Of a DNA stretch of 64,000 bases, positions 33,130 to 44,280 are shown piece by piece (the stretch's first letter is position 1; the number at the start of each line of letters is the position of its first letter). The translations under genes and the position numbers were made by a program. This DNA comes from CALGTL01 sp963579135 (GTDB lineage Bacteria > Chloroflexota > Dehalococcoidia > Lucifugimonadales > Australimonadaceae), in assembly GCA_963579135.1 (NCBI GenBank), contig CAUZFB010000003.1:1-64000 (forward strand). The letters are read 5' to 3'. A model generated the notes under the pieces. That model ran no database searches, was not told where the DNA came from, and was given only the letters and a program-made list of their open reading frames with translations.

Positions 33130-34485
33130 GTGCCTGTCGACACTTCCGCTCGCCATACCTGGGAAGCGGTACTGGGTCGTCTGCAACTGCAAGTCACGCG
33201 GCCAAGCTTTGACACTTGGCTACGTGGCACTGTTGGAGTCGACATGGACGATCACACGTTGATCGTCGCGGTACCCACCCCGTTCGCTGCCGAATGGCTC
33301 GAACGGCGCATGCATGCGCTCATCGAAGACGCAGTCAGCGCGATAACAGAGGCTCCGATAGGCGTCTCGTTTCAGGTTGGTTCCACTGACGTTAGCCATA
33401 TGAGCACAACCGCTCCGGTGACACCAACCTCACCCGCACGCGTCGCTTCGCCCGGCGCTCGCCTGACGGACACTCCGCTCAATCCGAACTACACCTTCGA
33501 CAAATTCGTCGTGGGTGGGTCCAACCAGCTCGCGTATGCGGCATCGATGGCTGTGGCAGACGCTCCGGGTGCTGCCTACAACCCATTGTTCCTCTACGGT
33601 GCTGTGGGCCTTGGTAAGACACACTTGCTACAGGCGATTGGAGCTCGGGCCCAGGCCGCCGGCCGTAGCGTTGCCTACGTTACATGCGAGCAGTTCACCA
33701 ATGAATTCCTCGCCGCCATCAAGGACCGCCGAACGGAGTCGTTCCGCGCTCGTTACCGCAGCGCCGATCTTCTGTTAATAGATGATGTCCAGTTCATCTC
33801 AGGCAAGGAAGGTACCCAGGAAGGCTTCTTCCATACCTTCAATGCTCTCCATGACTCCGGCCGACAGATCGTTCTAACCTGCGATCGCCCTCCGTCTGCC
33901 CTCCCCTTGCTAGAAGAACGATTGCGTTCTCGATTCGAGTGGGGTTTGCTCGCTGATATCGGCCAGCCAACACTTGAGACGCGTACCGCAATGCTGTCCA
34001 CGTTCGCCGAAAGCGCACCCGTCGCCGTACCGCGTAAGGTAATTGACTTCATTGCAGAACGAATGCAGAGCAACGTACGACTTTTACAAGGTTGCTTGAA
34101 CCGCGTAACGGCGATGGCCTACTTCACCAACACGCCTGTCACGATTGAACTTGCACAGGCCACACTAGGAGCTGTAGCAGCTCACGATATTGGAGAATCC
34201 TCACCTAAAGCTGCGATCGCGGCGATAGCGGCTCACTACGGTTTGCCTCAATCAATTCTCGTTAGCGGGCGAAGGGACCGCGCCGTGACAAGCGCTCGCC
34301 AAATCGCAATGTACGTCCTAAGTACCCGGCATAAGCTCTCACCTGATGAAATTGGCACCGCATTAGGCGGTCGCGATCGCACCACTGTTATCTACAGCGT
34401 CAAGAAAATATCCAAACGACTCGCGTCAGATAAGACCTTCGCCGGCGAACTCAACTTATTACTTGATTCTTTCCCCATTAGCTAA
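33130..34485 (+). CDS. dnaA: Chromosomal replication initiator protein DnaA
   Basis: 451 residues from a GTG preceded by CGGAG at seven bases; the frame is open back to 32983 but that part has no homology. Domain I (TWEAVLGRLQLQVTRPSFDTW) covers about 5-85. The AAA+ domain has Walker A GAVGLGKTH from residue 157, Walker B LLLIDDVQFI near 218 and the initiator-specific region after it. Domain IV ends with the signature as GGRDRTTV: the position of the usual base-contacting His (RDHTTV, His434 of E. coli) is Arg417. The segment aligned with E. coli VARPRQ reads VTSARQ, so the minor-groove Arg also looks replaced. Box specificity may therefore differ. dnaN and recF are not adjacent. Confidence 0.96.
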   Translation: MPVDTSARHTWEAVLGRLQLQVTRPSFDTWLRGTVGVDMDDHTLIVAVPTPFAAEWLERRMHALIEDAVSAITEAPIGVSFQVGSTDVSHMSTTAPVTPTSPARVASPGARLTDTPLNPNYTFDKFVVGGSNQLAYAASMAVADAPGAAYNPLFLYGAVGLGKTHLLQAIGARAQAAGRSVAYVTCEQFTNEFLAAIKDRRTESFRARYRSADLLLIDDVQFISGKEGTQEGFFHTFNALHDSGRQIVLTCDRPPSALPLLEERLRSRFEWGLLADIGQPTLETRTAMLSTFAESAPVAVPRKVIDFIAERMQSNVRLLQGCLNRVTAMAYFTNTPVTIELAQATLGAVAAHDIGESSPKAAIAAIAAHYGLPQSILVSGRRDRAVTSARQIAMYVLSTRHKLSPDEIGTALGGRDRTTVIYSVKKISKRLASDKTFAGELNLLLDSFPIS

Positions 34486-34644
34486 CACTCTATCTCGTCC
34501 TTACTAACACCAATACCAACGCCCTTCCATCAGGCAACGGCCTATTAGATCGCTTCCGTTGGCGAAACGCCCTTCCACAGATACATTTATCATTAGTATT
34601 CAGAGGATCTACTACTACTACTAGTTATAGAAGAGAAGTAAGGA
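34486..34644. other. Candidate replication origin (oriC) between dnaA and obg
   Basis: The 159-bp gap contains a direct repeat ACGCCCTTCCA (34519-34529 and 34567-34577), five tandem CTA triplets at 34609-34624 (TAG on the other strand, the DnaA-trio type), and strong A/T enrichment: 57 of 80 bases between 34581 and 34660. Base skew changes here from C-rich (34441-34560: 15 G, 41 C) to G-rich (34741-34800 plus 34861-34920: 43 G, 17 C). No perfect TTATCCACA box is present; the second repeat copy ends TTCCACA. Also serves as the obg leader. Confidence 0.5.
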
Positions 34645-35919
34645 TTGTTAGATAACAAACATTTTCAGATGCGAGCGGGGAAAGGTGGCAATGGGGCCAT
34701 CTCTTTTCTCCATGAGCCTTACAAACCTCGAGGTGGTCCTGATGGTGGGGATGGTGGTTCCGGAGGAACAATTTATCTTGTTCCTCGAAGAGGAGTAAGT
34801 ACTCTTGGCCATCTCCATCGAATTTTTAATGTTTATGCTGCTGATGGGAAAAATGGCGGGGGTCGGGATAAGACAGGGAAAAAGGGTAAGGACACCACGA
34901 TTGAAGTGCCAATGGGTACCGTTGTGTGGCGAGAGGATGATGCTGGAGAGCGAGAACAGCTTGCAGACTTGGTCATTGCTAATCGTAAGGTAGCGATTGC
35001 TAGAGGTGGTCTCCCTGGTCGAGGCAATCATCGGTTCGTGAGCCCAATCAACCAAGAACCGTTGCTGGCAGAGGCAGGGGAACCCGGTGAGTCGCTGTTG
35101 GTGTTCCTGGAAGTGAAAGTGTTGGGCGATGTTGCGCTTGTCGGTTCTCCTAACGCAGGGAAATCGACGTTGCTTTCCGTGATTTCGAGAGCTAGGCCGA
35201 AGATCGCAGACTATCCGTTCACGACCATTGAACCAGTTTTGGGGATGGTTTATCGAAAAGGGCGGGAATTAGTGTTTGTTGATGTTCCTGGTTTGATCCA
35301 GGGTGCTAGCGAAGGAAAGGGGCTGGGCCTTGAATTCCTGAGGCATACAGAACGCGTTCGAGTGCTCCTACATCTTGTTGATGGAAGTGTTGAAAACGTT
35401 GGTGAAGAGTATCTGCGCGTTGCCAAAGAGCTTGGAGCCTATCCGGGTGGCTTGGATAACAAGCCCCGGGTGCCAGTGCTCAATAAGGTTGATGTCCCGG
35501 AAGTTCGAGAGCATCTAGCGGAGAAATTGGCTGAGCTTGAAAAAGCGAGCGGCCAGGTTCCTAGCGTGCTTTCGGGGGTTACGGGAGAAGGTCTTGATGC
35601 GTTGCTAGATCGTGTACTGCCGTTGATTCCTGAGTTGGATGATGGCGAGGAAAGCTCAGAACTGATTGAGGAGGAGCACATCGGAGCTGCCCCTTCCCAT
35701 CGGCCCCGGGTGCGTATCGAACGGGTCGGGGAAGCTTTTGTTGTGTCGTGTAAACCATTGGAACGCTTTGTACCGATGGTGCGTTTCAGCGATTGGCGGG
35801 CGCGGATGCAGTTCCATGCGGAAATGGAACGTTTCGGTGTGATCCAGGCACTGGAAAAGGCGGGGGTTGAAATCGGGGATACGGTGCGAATTGCAACCAG
35901 CGAGTTGGTGTGGGACTAA
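34645..35919 (+). CDS. obg: Obg/CgtA GTPase
   Basis: Ribosome-assembly and stress GTPase, 424 residues. N-terminal glycine-rich Obg fold (MRAGKGGNGAISFLHE, PRGGPDGGDGGSGGTIYL), G domain with G1 GSPNAGKST near residue 168, DYPFTTIEPV, G3 VDVPGLIQG and NKVD, and a C-terminal OCT domain from about 350 (RPRVRIERVGEAFVV, PMVRFSDWRARMQFHAEMER). TTG start with AAGTAAGGA before it; the N-terminus LDNKHFQ is unusual in sequence. Codon use is more A/T-rich in the first 150 codons than in neighbours. nadD follows directly (TAAATG). Confidence 0.96.
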   Translation: MLDNKHFQMRAGKGGNGAISFLHEPYKPRGGPDGGDGGSGGTIYLVPRRGVSTLGHLHRIFNVYAADGKNGGGRDKTGKKGKDTTIEVPMGTVVWREDDAGEREQLADLVIANRKVAIARGGLPGRGNHRFVSPINQEPLLAEAGEPGESLLVFLEVKVLGDVALVGSPNAGKSTLLSVISRARPKIADYPFTTIEPVLGMVYRKGRELVFVDVPGLIQGASEGKGLGLEFLRHTERVRVLLHLVDGSVENVGEEYLRVAKELGAYPGGLDNKPRVPVLNKVDVPEVREHLAEKLAELEKASGQVPSVLSGVTGEGLDALLDRVLPLIPELDDGEESSELIEEEHIGAAPSHRPRVRIERVGEAFVVSCKPLERFVPMVRFSDWRARMQFHAEMERFGVIQALEKAGVEIGDTVRIATSELVWD

Positions 35920-36519
35920 ATGCGTCGCGGTATCTTGGGTGGAACCTTTGACCCAATCCACACGGGCCATCTGATCCTTGCGCAGGAGATGCGTTGGCGC
36001 CTGGGGCTTGATGAGGTGTGGTTCGTTCCTACGGGTGAGCCTTGGATGAAACGCGGCCAGCGCCTGATGAGTAAGGCGCACCGTAAGGCCATGGTTGCGT
36101 TGGCGATCGAAGCGAATAAGGGATTCAAGCTATGCACGCTAGAGATTGACCGTCCCGGTGAGACGTATACGGTGGATACGCTGGAGGAGCTTCGTGCTGG
36201 CGTGATGCGAGACGACGACGTGGTGTTCATCATGGGCGTGGATACGCTAAACACCATGCACCACTGGAAAGCGCCTGAGCGTATTTTGGAGCTAGCCCAA
36301 CTGGTGGTGGCATTGCGTCCGGGACACGGTGGGGTCGATGTGAAGGAGCTGGAGGTCATCGCTCCGACGGTGGGCGAGCGTCTGATGACCGTACACCTAC
36401 CGCTGATCGAGATCAGTGGCACCGAATTGAGGCGTCGCGCGACGGCCGGTGAGCCATTCCGCTATTTGGTTCCGGACGCGGTTGGCGATTACATTGAAAA
36501 ACATGGGCTCTATCGGTAG
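35920..36519 (+). CDS. nadD: Nicotinate-nucleotide adenylyltransferase
   Basis: Converts nicotinate mononucleotide to deamido-NAD. The HxGH nucleotidyltransferase motif is in ILGGTFDPIHTGHL (HTGH at about residues 14-17), the second motif is ISGTELRRRATAGEPFRYLV near 165-184. 199 residues, standard. Directly abuts obg; the obg-nadD arrangement is common because rsfS often follows, but here pyrE does. Confidence 0.95.
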   Translation: MRRGILGGTFDPIHTGHLILAQEMRWRLGLDEVWFVPTGEPWMKRGQRLMSKAHRKAMVALAIEANKGFKLCTLEIDRPGETYTVDTLEELRAGVMRDDDVVFIMGVDTLNTMHHWKAPERILELAQLVVALRPGHGGVDVKELEVIAPTVGERLMTVHLPLIEISGTELRRRATAGEPFRYLVPDAVGDYIEKHGLYR

Positions 36520-36539
36520 GGCCTCCCCGAGGAGTAGAG

Positions 36540-37118
36540 ATGGCGACTGATCCAACGGAGGGGAATCTTCCCCAGCGCATTCTGGAATTGTGCAATGAGC
36601 TGGAGGCGCTGCGGTATGGTGATTTCACGTTGACATCGGGCGAGAAAAGTAACTACTACTTCGATGGTCGCCTGCTCACGCTATCCCCCGAAGGGTCGAA
36701 TGCGGTTGCACGAGCGATCTTGCCGGCCATCCGGGATTCAGGTGCAGAGGCCGTTGGAGGCCCAGCTGTCGCTGCGGTGCCGATGGTTACCGAAATCGCG
36801 ATGTTGAGCGCACAGGACGGTGGTCGACAAGTGCCTGCATTCTTCGTGCGACCACAGCCGAAGGAACATGGTATGGGCAAGCTCATTGAGGGGCCGTTGC
36901 CGGAGGGGGCGTCGGTGGCAATCGTGGACGACGCCTGCTCGACAGCAGGTTCGCTTTATCTGGCAATCCGCGCGGCGAAAGACGCTGGCCACAAGGTAGT
37001 CTTCGTCGGCTGCATCCTGGATCGCAATCAGGGTGGCAGCGAGCGCCTGCGTGGCGATGGCTACGAGCTGTTCTCAATCCTCGAGGGCGATGCGGAAGGC
37101 AATGTCGTTGTGAGCTAG
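36540..37118 (+). CDS. pyrE: Orotate phosphoribosyltransferase
   Basis: Pyrimidine synthesis: orotate plus PRPP gives OMP. The PRPP motif reads VAIVDDACSTAGSL (about residues 124-137), with Ala-Cys-Ser in place of the usual Val-x-Thr. FTLTSGEKSNYYFDGRLLTL near the N-terminus is typical, as is RPQPKEHGMGKLIEG. 192 residues. CGAGGAGTAGAG precedes the ATG. Third gene of the obg operon, convergent with gyrB 24 bases later. Confidence 0.93.
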   Translation: MATDPTEGNLPQRILELCNELEALRYGDFTLTSGEKSNYYFDGRLLTLSPEGSNAVARAILPAIRDSGAEAVGGPAVAAVPMVTEIAMLSAQDGGRQVPAFFVRPQPKEHGMGKLIEGPLPEGASVAIVDDACSTAGSLYLAIRAAKDAGHKVVFVGCILDRNQGGSERLRGDGYELFSILEGDAEGNVVVS

Positions 37119-37142
37119 ATTTCGCCTACGGGACTCACGCCG

Positions 37143-39551
37143 CTAAATATCGAGGTTTTTCACCTGACGTGCGTGGGCCTGGATAAACTCTTTGCGGGGC
37201 TGGACCAGGTCGCCCATGAGCGTGGTGAAGACGTCGTCAGCCTCGGTTGCCTGCTCGGCGTTTATTTGGAGCAGCGTCCGCTTGGTCGGATCCATGGTCG
37301 TTTCCCAGAGTTGATCGGGGTTCATCTCCCCCAGACCCTTGTAGCGCTGGAGATTCACGCCGCTGCGGTCGGAGTGCCGTTCGAGCGCGGCGGCTAGGTC
37401 GAACCAGGCGAGCCCCGCAGCAACCTGATTGTCGCGCCGGGTGATCGAGAAGCTGTGGCCGTCGACCCACTCGGAGACACGAGGGAAAATCTCGTTGGCG
37501 CGGTGAGAAGAGGCGGACTCCAGTACGGCCTTCACGTTGATAGTACCGTGCCCAGGAACCTCCAACAGGAAGCGCCCCTCTTTGAGGTTCTCTCGCGGGG
37601 TGTTTTCTAGGCCGTACTGCGTAAACCAGTCCGCCACCGCTTGCAGAGTGCCGGGCCCATCAAACGCGAGGCGATAGTGGCCTTGGGCAGCTCCCTGGAA
37701 GAGGACGCCAGCGAGCTCGGGGGCGAGGCCCAGGCTGGATAGCGGAGCGACCCAAGACTGGAACTCTCGAATCAACTCAAGCAAGGTGCTGAGCTTCGCG
37801 CCGGCCATCTTGACCGAGCCGTCGTCGTTGGTGACGGATACGCGGCCGTAGAGTTGGTTCGACATCCAGGCGTCTTTGTCGGCCTCGGCGTACTTGTACT
37901 CGACGGACCTGCCGCGGGACGTGCGGTACAGCGGGGGCTGGGCGACATATAGATGGCCGGCGTCGATGAGCTCTCGCATGTTGCGGAAGAAGAACGTTAG
38001 CAGGAGTGTTCGGATGTGTGCGCCATCGACATCCGCGTCGGTCATGATGATGACCTTGTGGTAGCGAAGCTTGGGCATGTTGAAGTCCTCGCCCAGCCCG
38101 GCCCCGATGGCGGTGATCAGCGCGCGAATCTCCTCGTGGGCGAGCATGCGATCGGGGCGTGCCTTTTCCACGTTCAGAATCTTGCCGCGCAGGGGCAGGA
38201 TCGCTTGCGTGCGGCGATCACGGCCCATCTTGGCTGACCCGCCGGCCGATTCACCTTCCACGACGAATAGCTCTGAAAGTTCGGGGCTCTTCTCGGAGCA
38301 GTCGGCGAGCTTACCCGGAAGCGACCCGCCGTCCATGGCGTTCTTGCGAATCACGAGGTCTCGTGCTTTGCGAGCGGCGTCGCGGGCACGTTGGGAGGTC
38401 ATGCATTTCTCGAGGATGCGGCGAGCTTCGTTGGGATGTTCCTCAAGGTAGAATTCGAGATGTTGCACTAAAAGTTGCTCGACGGCGGTCTTAATCTCCG
38501 CGTTCCCGAGCTTGCCCTTCGTCTGGCCCTCGAATTGGGGCTCCTCAAGTCGAACGCTGATGATTGCCGTTAGGCCTTCTCGGACGTCCTCGCCGGCGAA
38601 ATTCGCTTGGTCGTCGCGGAGAATCTTGCTCTTCTTGGCGTAACTGTTGATGGCGCGAGTCAAGCCAGCGCGAAAGCCGACCATGTGGGTCCCGCCGTCG
38701 ACAGTGTTGATGCAGTTGGCGAAGGCCAGCGTGTTCTCGTAGAAGCCAGAGTTGTACTGGAGGGCGATCTCAACCATGGCGTCCCCGCCCTGTTGCTCCA
38801 TGTAAAAGGGCTCCTCCTGAAGCGCCTCTCGATTGTGGTTCAGCTGGCGAACGAAACTGGCGATTCCGCCCTCGAAGTAGAACGTGCGGTCGTGCTCGGG
38901 GCGGGCCTCTGATTTGAACGACAGCCAGATGCCCTTGTTCAGGTAAGCCATCTCGCGGAAGCGTTGGAGCAAGACATCGTGGTCGTAGTTGATGGGCCCA
39001 AAGGTTTGCTCGTCGGCTAGAAAACGAACGACAGTCCCTTGCTGGTGGGGATCCTGGGCTTCGATGGGCCCGTCCTCGATCATTTCTGTGGACGGGATTC
39101 CGCGTTCGTATTCCTGGTGGTAGTGCATGCCGTCGCGGAAGACGTCGACTCGCATCTCTGAGGAGAGCGCGTTGACTACCGAAGCACCAACCCCGTGCAA
39201 CCCACCGGAGACCTTGTAAGCCCCGCCGCCGAACTTAGCGCCGGCGTGAAGCGTTGTCATGATGGTTTCGAGGGCTGATTTGCCTGTAGTGGCGTGAACG
39301 TCAACGGGAATGCCGCGGCCGTTATCGGCGACGCTCACTGAGCCATCATCATGCATGGTGATGGTGACGGAGTCGCAGTAACCGGCCATTGCTTCGTCCA
39401 CACCGTTGTCGACGACCTCATAAACGAGGTGGTGCAACCCACGTTGATCCGTACTGCCGATGTACATGCCAGGGCGGCGGCGAACTGCTTCCAAGCCTTC
39501 GAGGACTTGGATATCGCTTGCTGTGTAATCGGATTGCTTCTGGTCAACCAT
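37143..39551 (-). CDS. gyrB: DNA gyrase subunit B, long form
   Basis: ATPase subunit of gyrase. GHKL ATP site: EVVDNGVDEAMAGYCD, DNGRGIPVD and GGLHGVGASVVNALS in the first 130 residues; the Toprim domain begins near EGESAGGSAKMGRDR (about 431) and contains MTDADVDGAHIRTLLL (about 503). 802 residues: an extra segment of roughly 160 residues (about 560-725) separates Toprim from the C-terminal RYKGLGEMNPDQLW motif, as in proteobacterial GyrB and unlike the usual 640-residue form. CAGGAG precedes the ATG. Confidence 0.97.
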   Translation of the reverse strand: MVDQKQSDYTASDIQVLEGLEAVRRRPGMYIGSTDQRGLHHLVYEVVDNGVDEAMAGYCDSVTITMHDDGSVSVADNGRGIPVDVHATTGKSALETIMTTLHAGAKFGGGAYKVSGGLHGVGASVVNALSSEMRVDVFRDGMHYHQEYERGIPSTEMIEDGPIEAQDPHQQGTVVRFLADEQTFGPINYDHDVLLQRFREMAYLNKGIWLSFKSEARPEHDRTFYFEGGIASFVRQLNHNREALQEEPFYMEQQGGDAMVEIALQYNSGFYENTLAFANCINTVDGGTHMVGFRAGLTRAINSYAKKSKILRDDQANFAGEDVREGLTAIISVRLEEPQFEGQTKGKLGNAEIKTAVEQLLVQHLEFYLEEHPNEARRILEKCMTSQRARDAARKARDLVIRKNAMDGGSLPGKLADCSEKSPELSELFVVEGESAGGSAKMGRDRRTQAILPLRGKILNVEKARPDRMLAHEEIRALITAIGAGLGEDFNMPKLRYHKVIIMTDADVDGAHIRTLLLTFFFRNMRELIDAGHLYVAQPPLYRTSRGRSVEYKYAEADKDAWMSNQLYGRVSVTNDDGSVKMAGAKLSTLLELIREFQSWVAPLSSLGLAPELAGVLFQGAAQGHYRLAFDGPGTLQAVADWFTQYGLENTPRENLKEGRFLLEVPGHGTINVKAVLESASSHRANEIFPRVSEWVDGHSFSITRRDNQVAAGLAWFDLAAALERHSDRSGVNLQRYKGLGEMNPDQLWETTMDPTKRTLLQINAEQATEADDVFTTLMGDLVQPRKEFIQAHARQVKNLDI

Positions 39552-39683
39552 CGAAGCGTCTCCTGGAGGCGAAGGAATCTTGGGAAGGGAATGTTTTAGG
39601 GGGGGGAGTGTCGGTCTTGTGAAATCAGGACAGCGAAACCTTCACCTCTTTACCCTGATCTACGGACGGTACCTGCAGGCGTT

Positions 39684-39712
39684 ATTCTACCATTTCTACG
39701 AGTGAGGGTCAA
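39684..39712 (-). promoter_or_regulatory. gyrB promoter
   Basis: On the minus strand TTGACC (39707-39712), 17 bp, TAGAAT (39684-39689). The leader to gyrB is about 125 bases and contains an 8-G run at 39599-39606 (C run on the transcript). The remaining part of the 39552-39849 gap up to cmk shows no gene. Confidence 0.7.
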
Positions 39713-39885
39713 AATAAATAGCACAAGTAGTGTTTTTGAGCGCTGATAAATACCCGATCGACAGCATGGAGGGGCCTGGAACCCAAAATTGCAGCCTGCG
39801 TGACAACTGCGCTAGCGGGCGGTGACGCGTCGCGTACCTCGAAGCGGCCTTGACGCGGCAGCCCCAGTCACGCAAAGATTCCTGT

Positions 39886-40545
39886 GTGTCCCTACCAAAA
39901 GTTATCGCGATTGATGGTCCCGTCGCGTCAGGTAAGACTGCCGTTGGCCGCCAGCTAGCCAGTCGCCTGGGTTATCGCTTCATCGACACCGGCTTGATGT
40001 ACCGCGCGTGCACGTACCTAGCGTTGCGCGAGGGCGTGAGCGCCCTGGATTCCGTTGGCTTGACGACCCTGGCGGCCGCTACCGTGATGGACATTGTGGT
40101 GACCCCGCAGGGCGAACGGTTACTAGCCAACGACGAAGACGTGACGGACTATCTGCGAACTCCACCGGTGCAGGCTTCAGTTTCAGACGTGTCGAAAGTA
40201 GCTGGCGTCCGGGTGGCGATGGTTGCCCAGCAACACCGCATGGCTGAGGCAGGCGAGGTCGTCATGGTCGGGCGAGACATCGGGACGAAGGTGTTGCCTG
40301 ACGCAGGGAAGGTCTACCTGGATGCGTCCGCTGATGAGCGCGTTCGGCGTAGGGTTGCGGAGCTCGACGGCGTGGAGAGCGAGGCTGAGATTCGTGCCAA
40401 CCTGGAGCTGCGGGATAGGATCGACTCCGAGCGCGCGGAGAGCCCGCTGAGCGTCGCTGACGATGCGGTGGTTGTGGAGACGGATGAGCTGGATGTGGAG
40501 GGCGTCGTGGGCGCGGTGATTGAGGCCCTCGGAGGTGGCGCGTGA
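39886..40545 (+). CDS. cmk: Cytidylate kinase
   Basis: Phosphorylates CMP and dCMP. P-loop IAIDGPVASGKTAVGRQLA near residues 6-24 and FIDTGLMYRA; VVMVGRDIGTKVLPDAGKVYL is the conserved acceptor-site loop. 219 residues from the GTG at 39886; a TTG at 39850 would add 12 residues with no homology, so the start is not certain and no strong ribosome-binding site marks either. The TGA overlaps the plsC GTG (GTGA). Confidence 0.92.
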   Translation: MSLPKVIAIDGPVASGKTAVGRQLASRLGYRFIDTGLMYRACTYLALREGVSALDSVGLTTLAAATVMDIVVTPQGERLLANDEDVTDYLRTPPVQASVSDVSKVAGVRVAMVAQQHRMAEAGEVVMVGRDIGTKVLPDAGKVYLDASADERVRRRVAELDGVESEAEIRANLELRDRIDSERAESPLSVADDAVVVETDELDVEGVVGAVIEALGGGA

Positions 40546-41216
40546 ATGGGCCTCGCATCGATTTCTTCTACCGTGGGGGGAGATTCCTCGCGAAAGTATT
40601 TCTGCCTACTTTCGGGAGCATGGTCGTTGAGGGCCGGGAGAACCTGCCCAAGACGGGCCCGCTCTTGATCGCATCGAACCACCAGAGTTACACAGACCCG
40701 GCGGTGCTGATTTATGCGATAGACAGGCCCGTGTGGTGGATGGCGAAACGGTCGCTGTTCAAGGGTTGGTTTGTCTCCTGGTTCCTGCGTCAGGTGCACG
40801 TTTTCGGTGTGAACCGCGAGAAGCAGGACCTAGCTGCGCTGGCCCATGCACAGAAATTATTGGATCAAGGGAAGGCGTTGCTCATCTTCCCGGAGGGTAC
40901 GCGCCATCCCGGCGCTTTGGGCAGGGGCCATGATGGCATTGCCTACATGGCGTTGCGCACGGGCGTGGCCATCGTGCCGGTGGCGCTCACCGGCACTGAG
41001 CTCATTCCACACGTGCTGCACACGCCTTTCCATTTCCAGAAGCTCAAGGCGGTTATTGGCGAGCCGTACACGCTCAATCCGTCAGCCCGTATCGATAAAC
41101 AGATGCTGCTGAGCATGACGGATCGGATTATGCGGTCCATCGCGGATCTATTGCCGCCTGAGTATCGAGGCGCTTACGCCGCCGCCGTGACCGAAAGCGT
41201 TGATTCGGAGGAATAG
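40542..41216 (+). CDS. plsC: 1-acyl-sn-glycerol-3-phosphate acyltransferase
   Basis: Adds the second acyl chain in phosphatidic acid synthesis. Catalytic block I NHQSYTDP (HxxxxD type) is near residues 46-53, block III FPEGTRHPGALGRGHDG near 116-132, and block IV VPVALTG near 146-152. 224 residues. The pair cmk-plsC with a 4-base overlap is common in Gram-positive-type genomes. Confidence 0.92.
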   Translation: MNGPRIDFFYRGGRFLAKVFLPTFGSMVVEGRENLPKTGPLLIASNHQSYTDPAVLIYAIDRPVWWMAKRSLFKGWFVSWFLRQVHVFGVNREKQDLAALAHAQKLLDQGKALLIFPEGTRHPGALGRGHDGIAYMALRTGVAIVPVALTGTELIPHVLHTPFHFQKLKAVIGEPYTLNPSARIDKQMLLSMTDRIMRSIADLLPPEYRGAYAAAVTESVDSEE

Positions 41217-41410
41217 CTCCGACGAAAGGCGTCGTGGCGGCGACCGCGGTGCTCGAAGTCGAATCGGCGCGGTCTTTGTACTCCAAATCAGGGACTGCTA
41301 TCATCACTTTTTGAGGGTAAAACGTCGATTTCAGAGCAGCAGAAACCCATCGTCAGCGTCTCTTTCACAACGTCCAGGAAGCTCGCGGGAACCCCCGTGA
41401 GGAGGGAGTG

Positions 41411-44224
<2,814 letters not shown>

Positions 44225-44280
44225 TTCTGCCCGCCCAGTCTGGCATGGTGGATGACCAGGGCCGAACGAGAGGAAACACG

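Noticed and set aside
34609..34624. CTA repeat as a CRISPR or coding microsatellite
   Set aside because: Triplet units without spacers and outside any reading frame; fits an origin element better.
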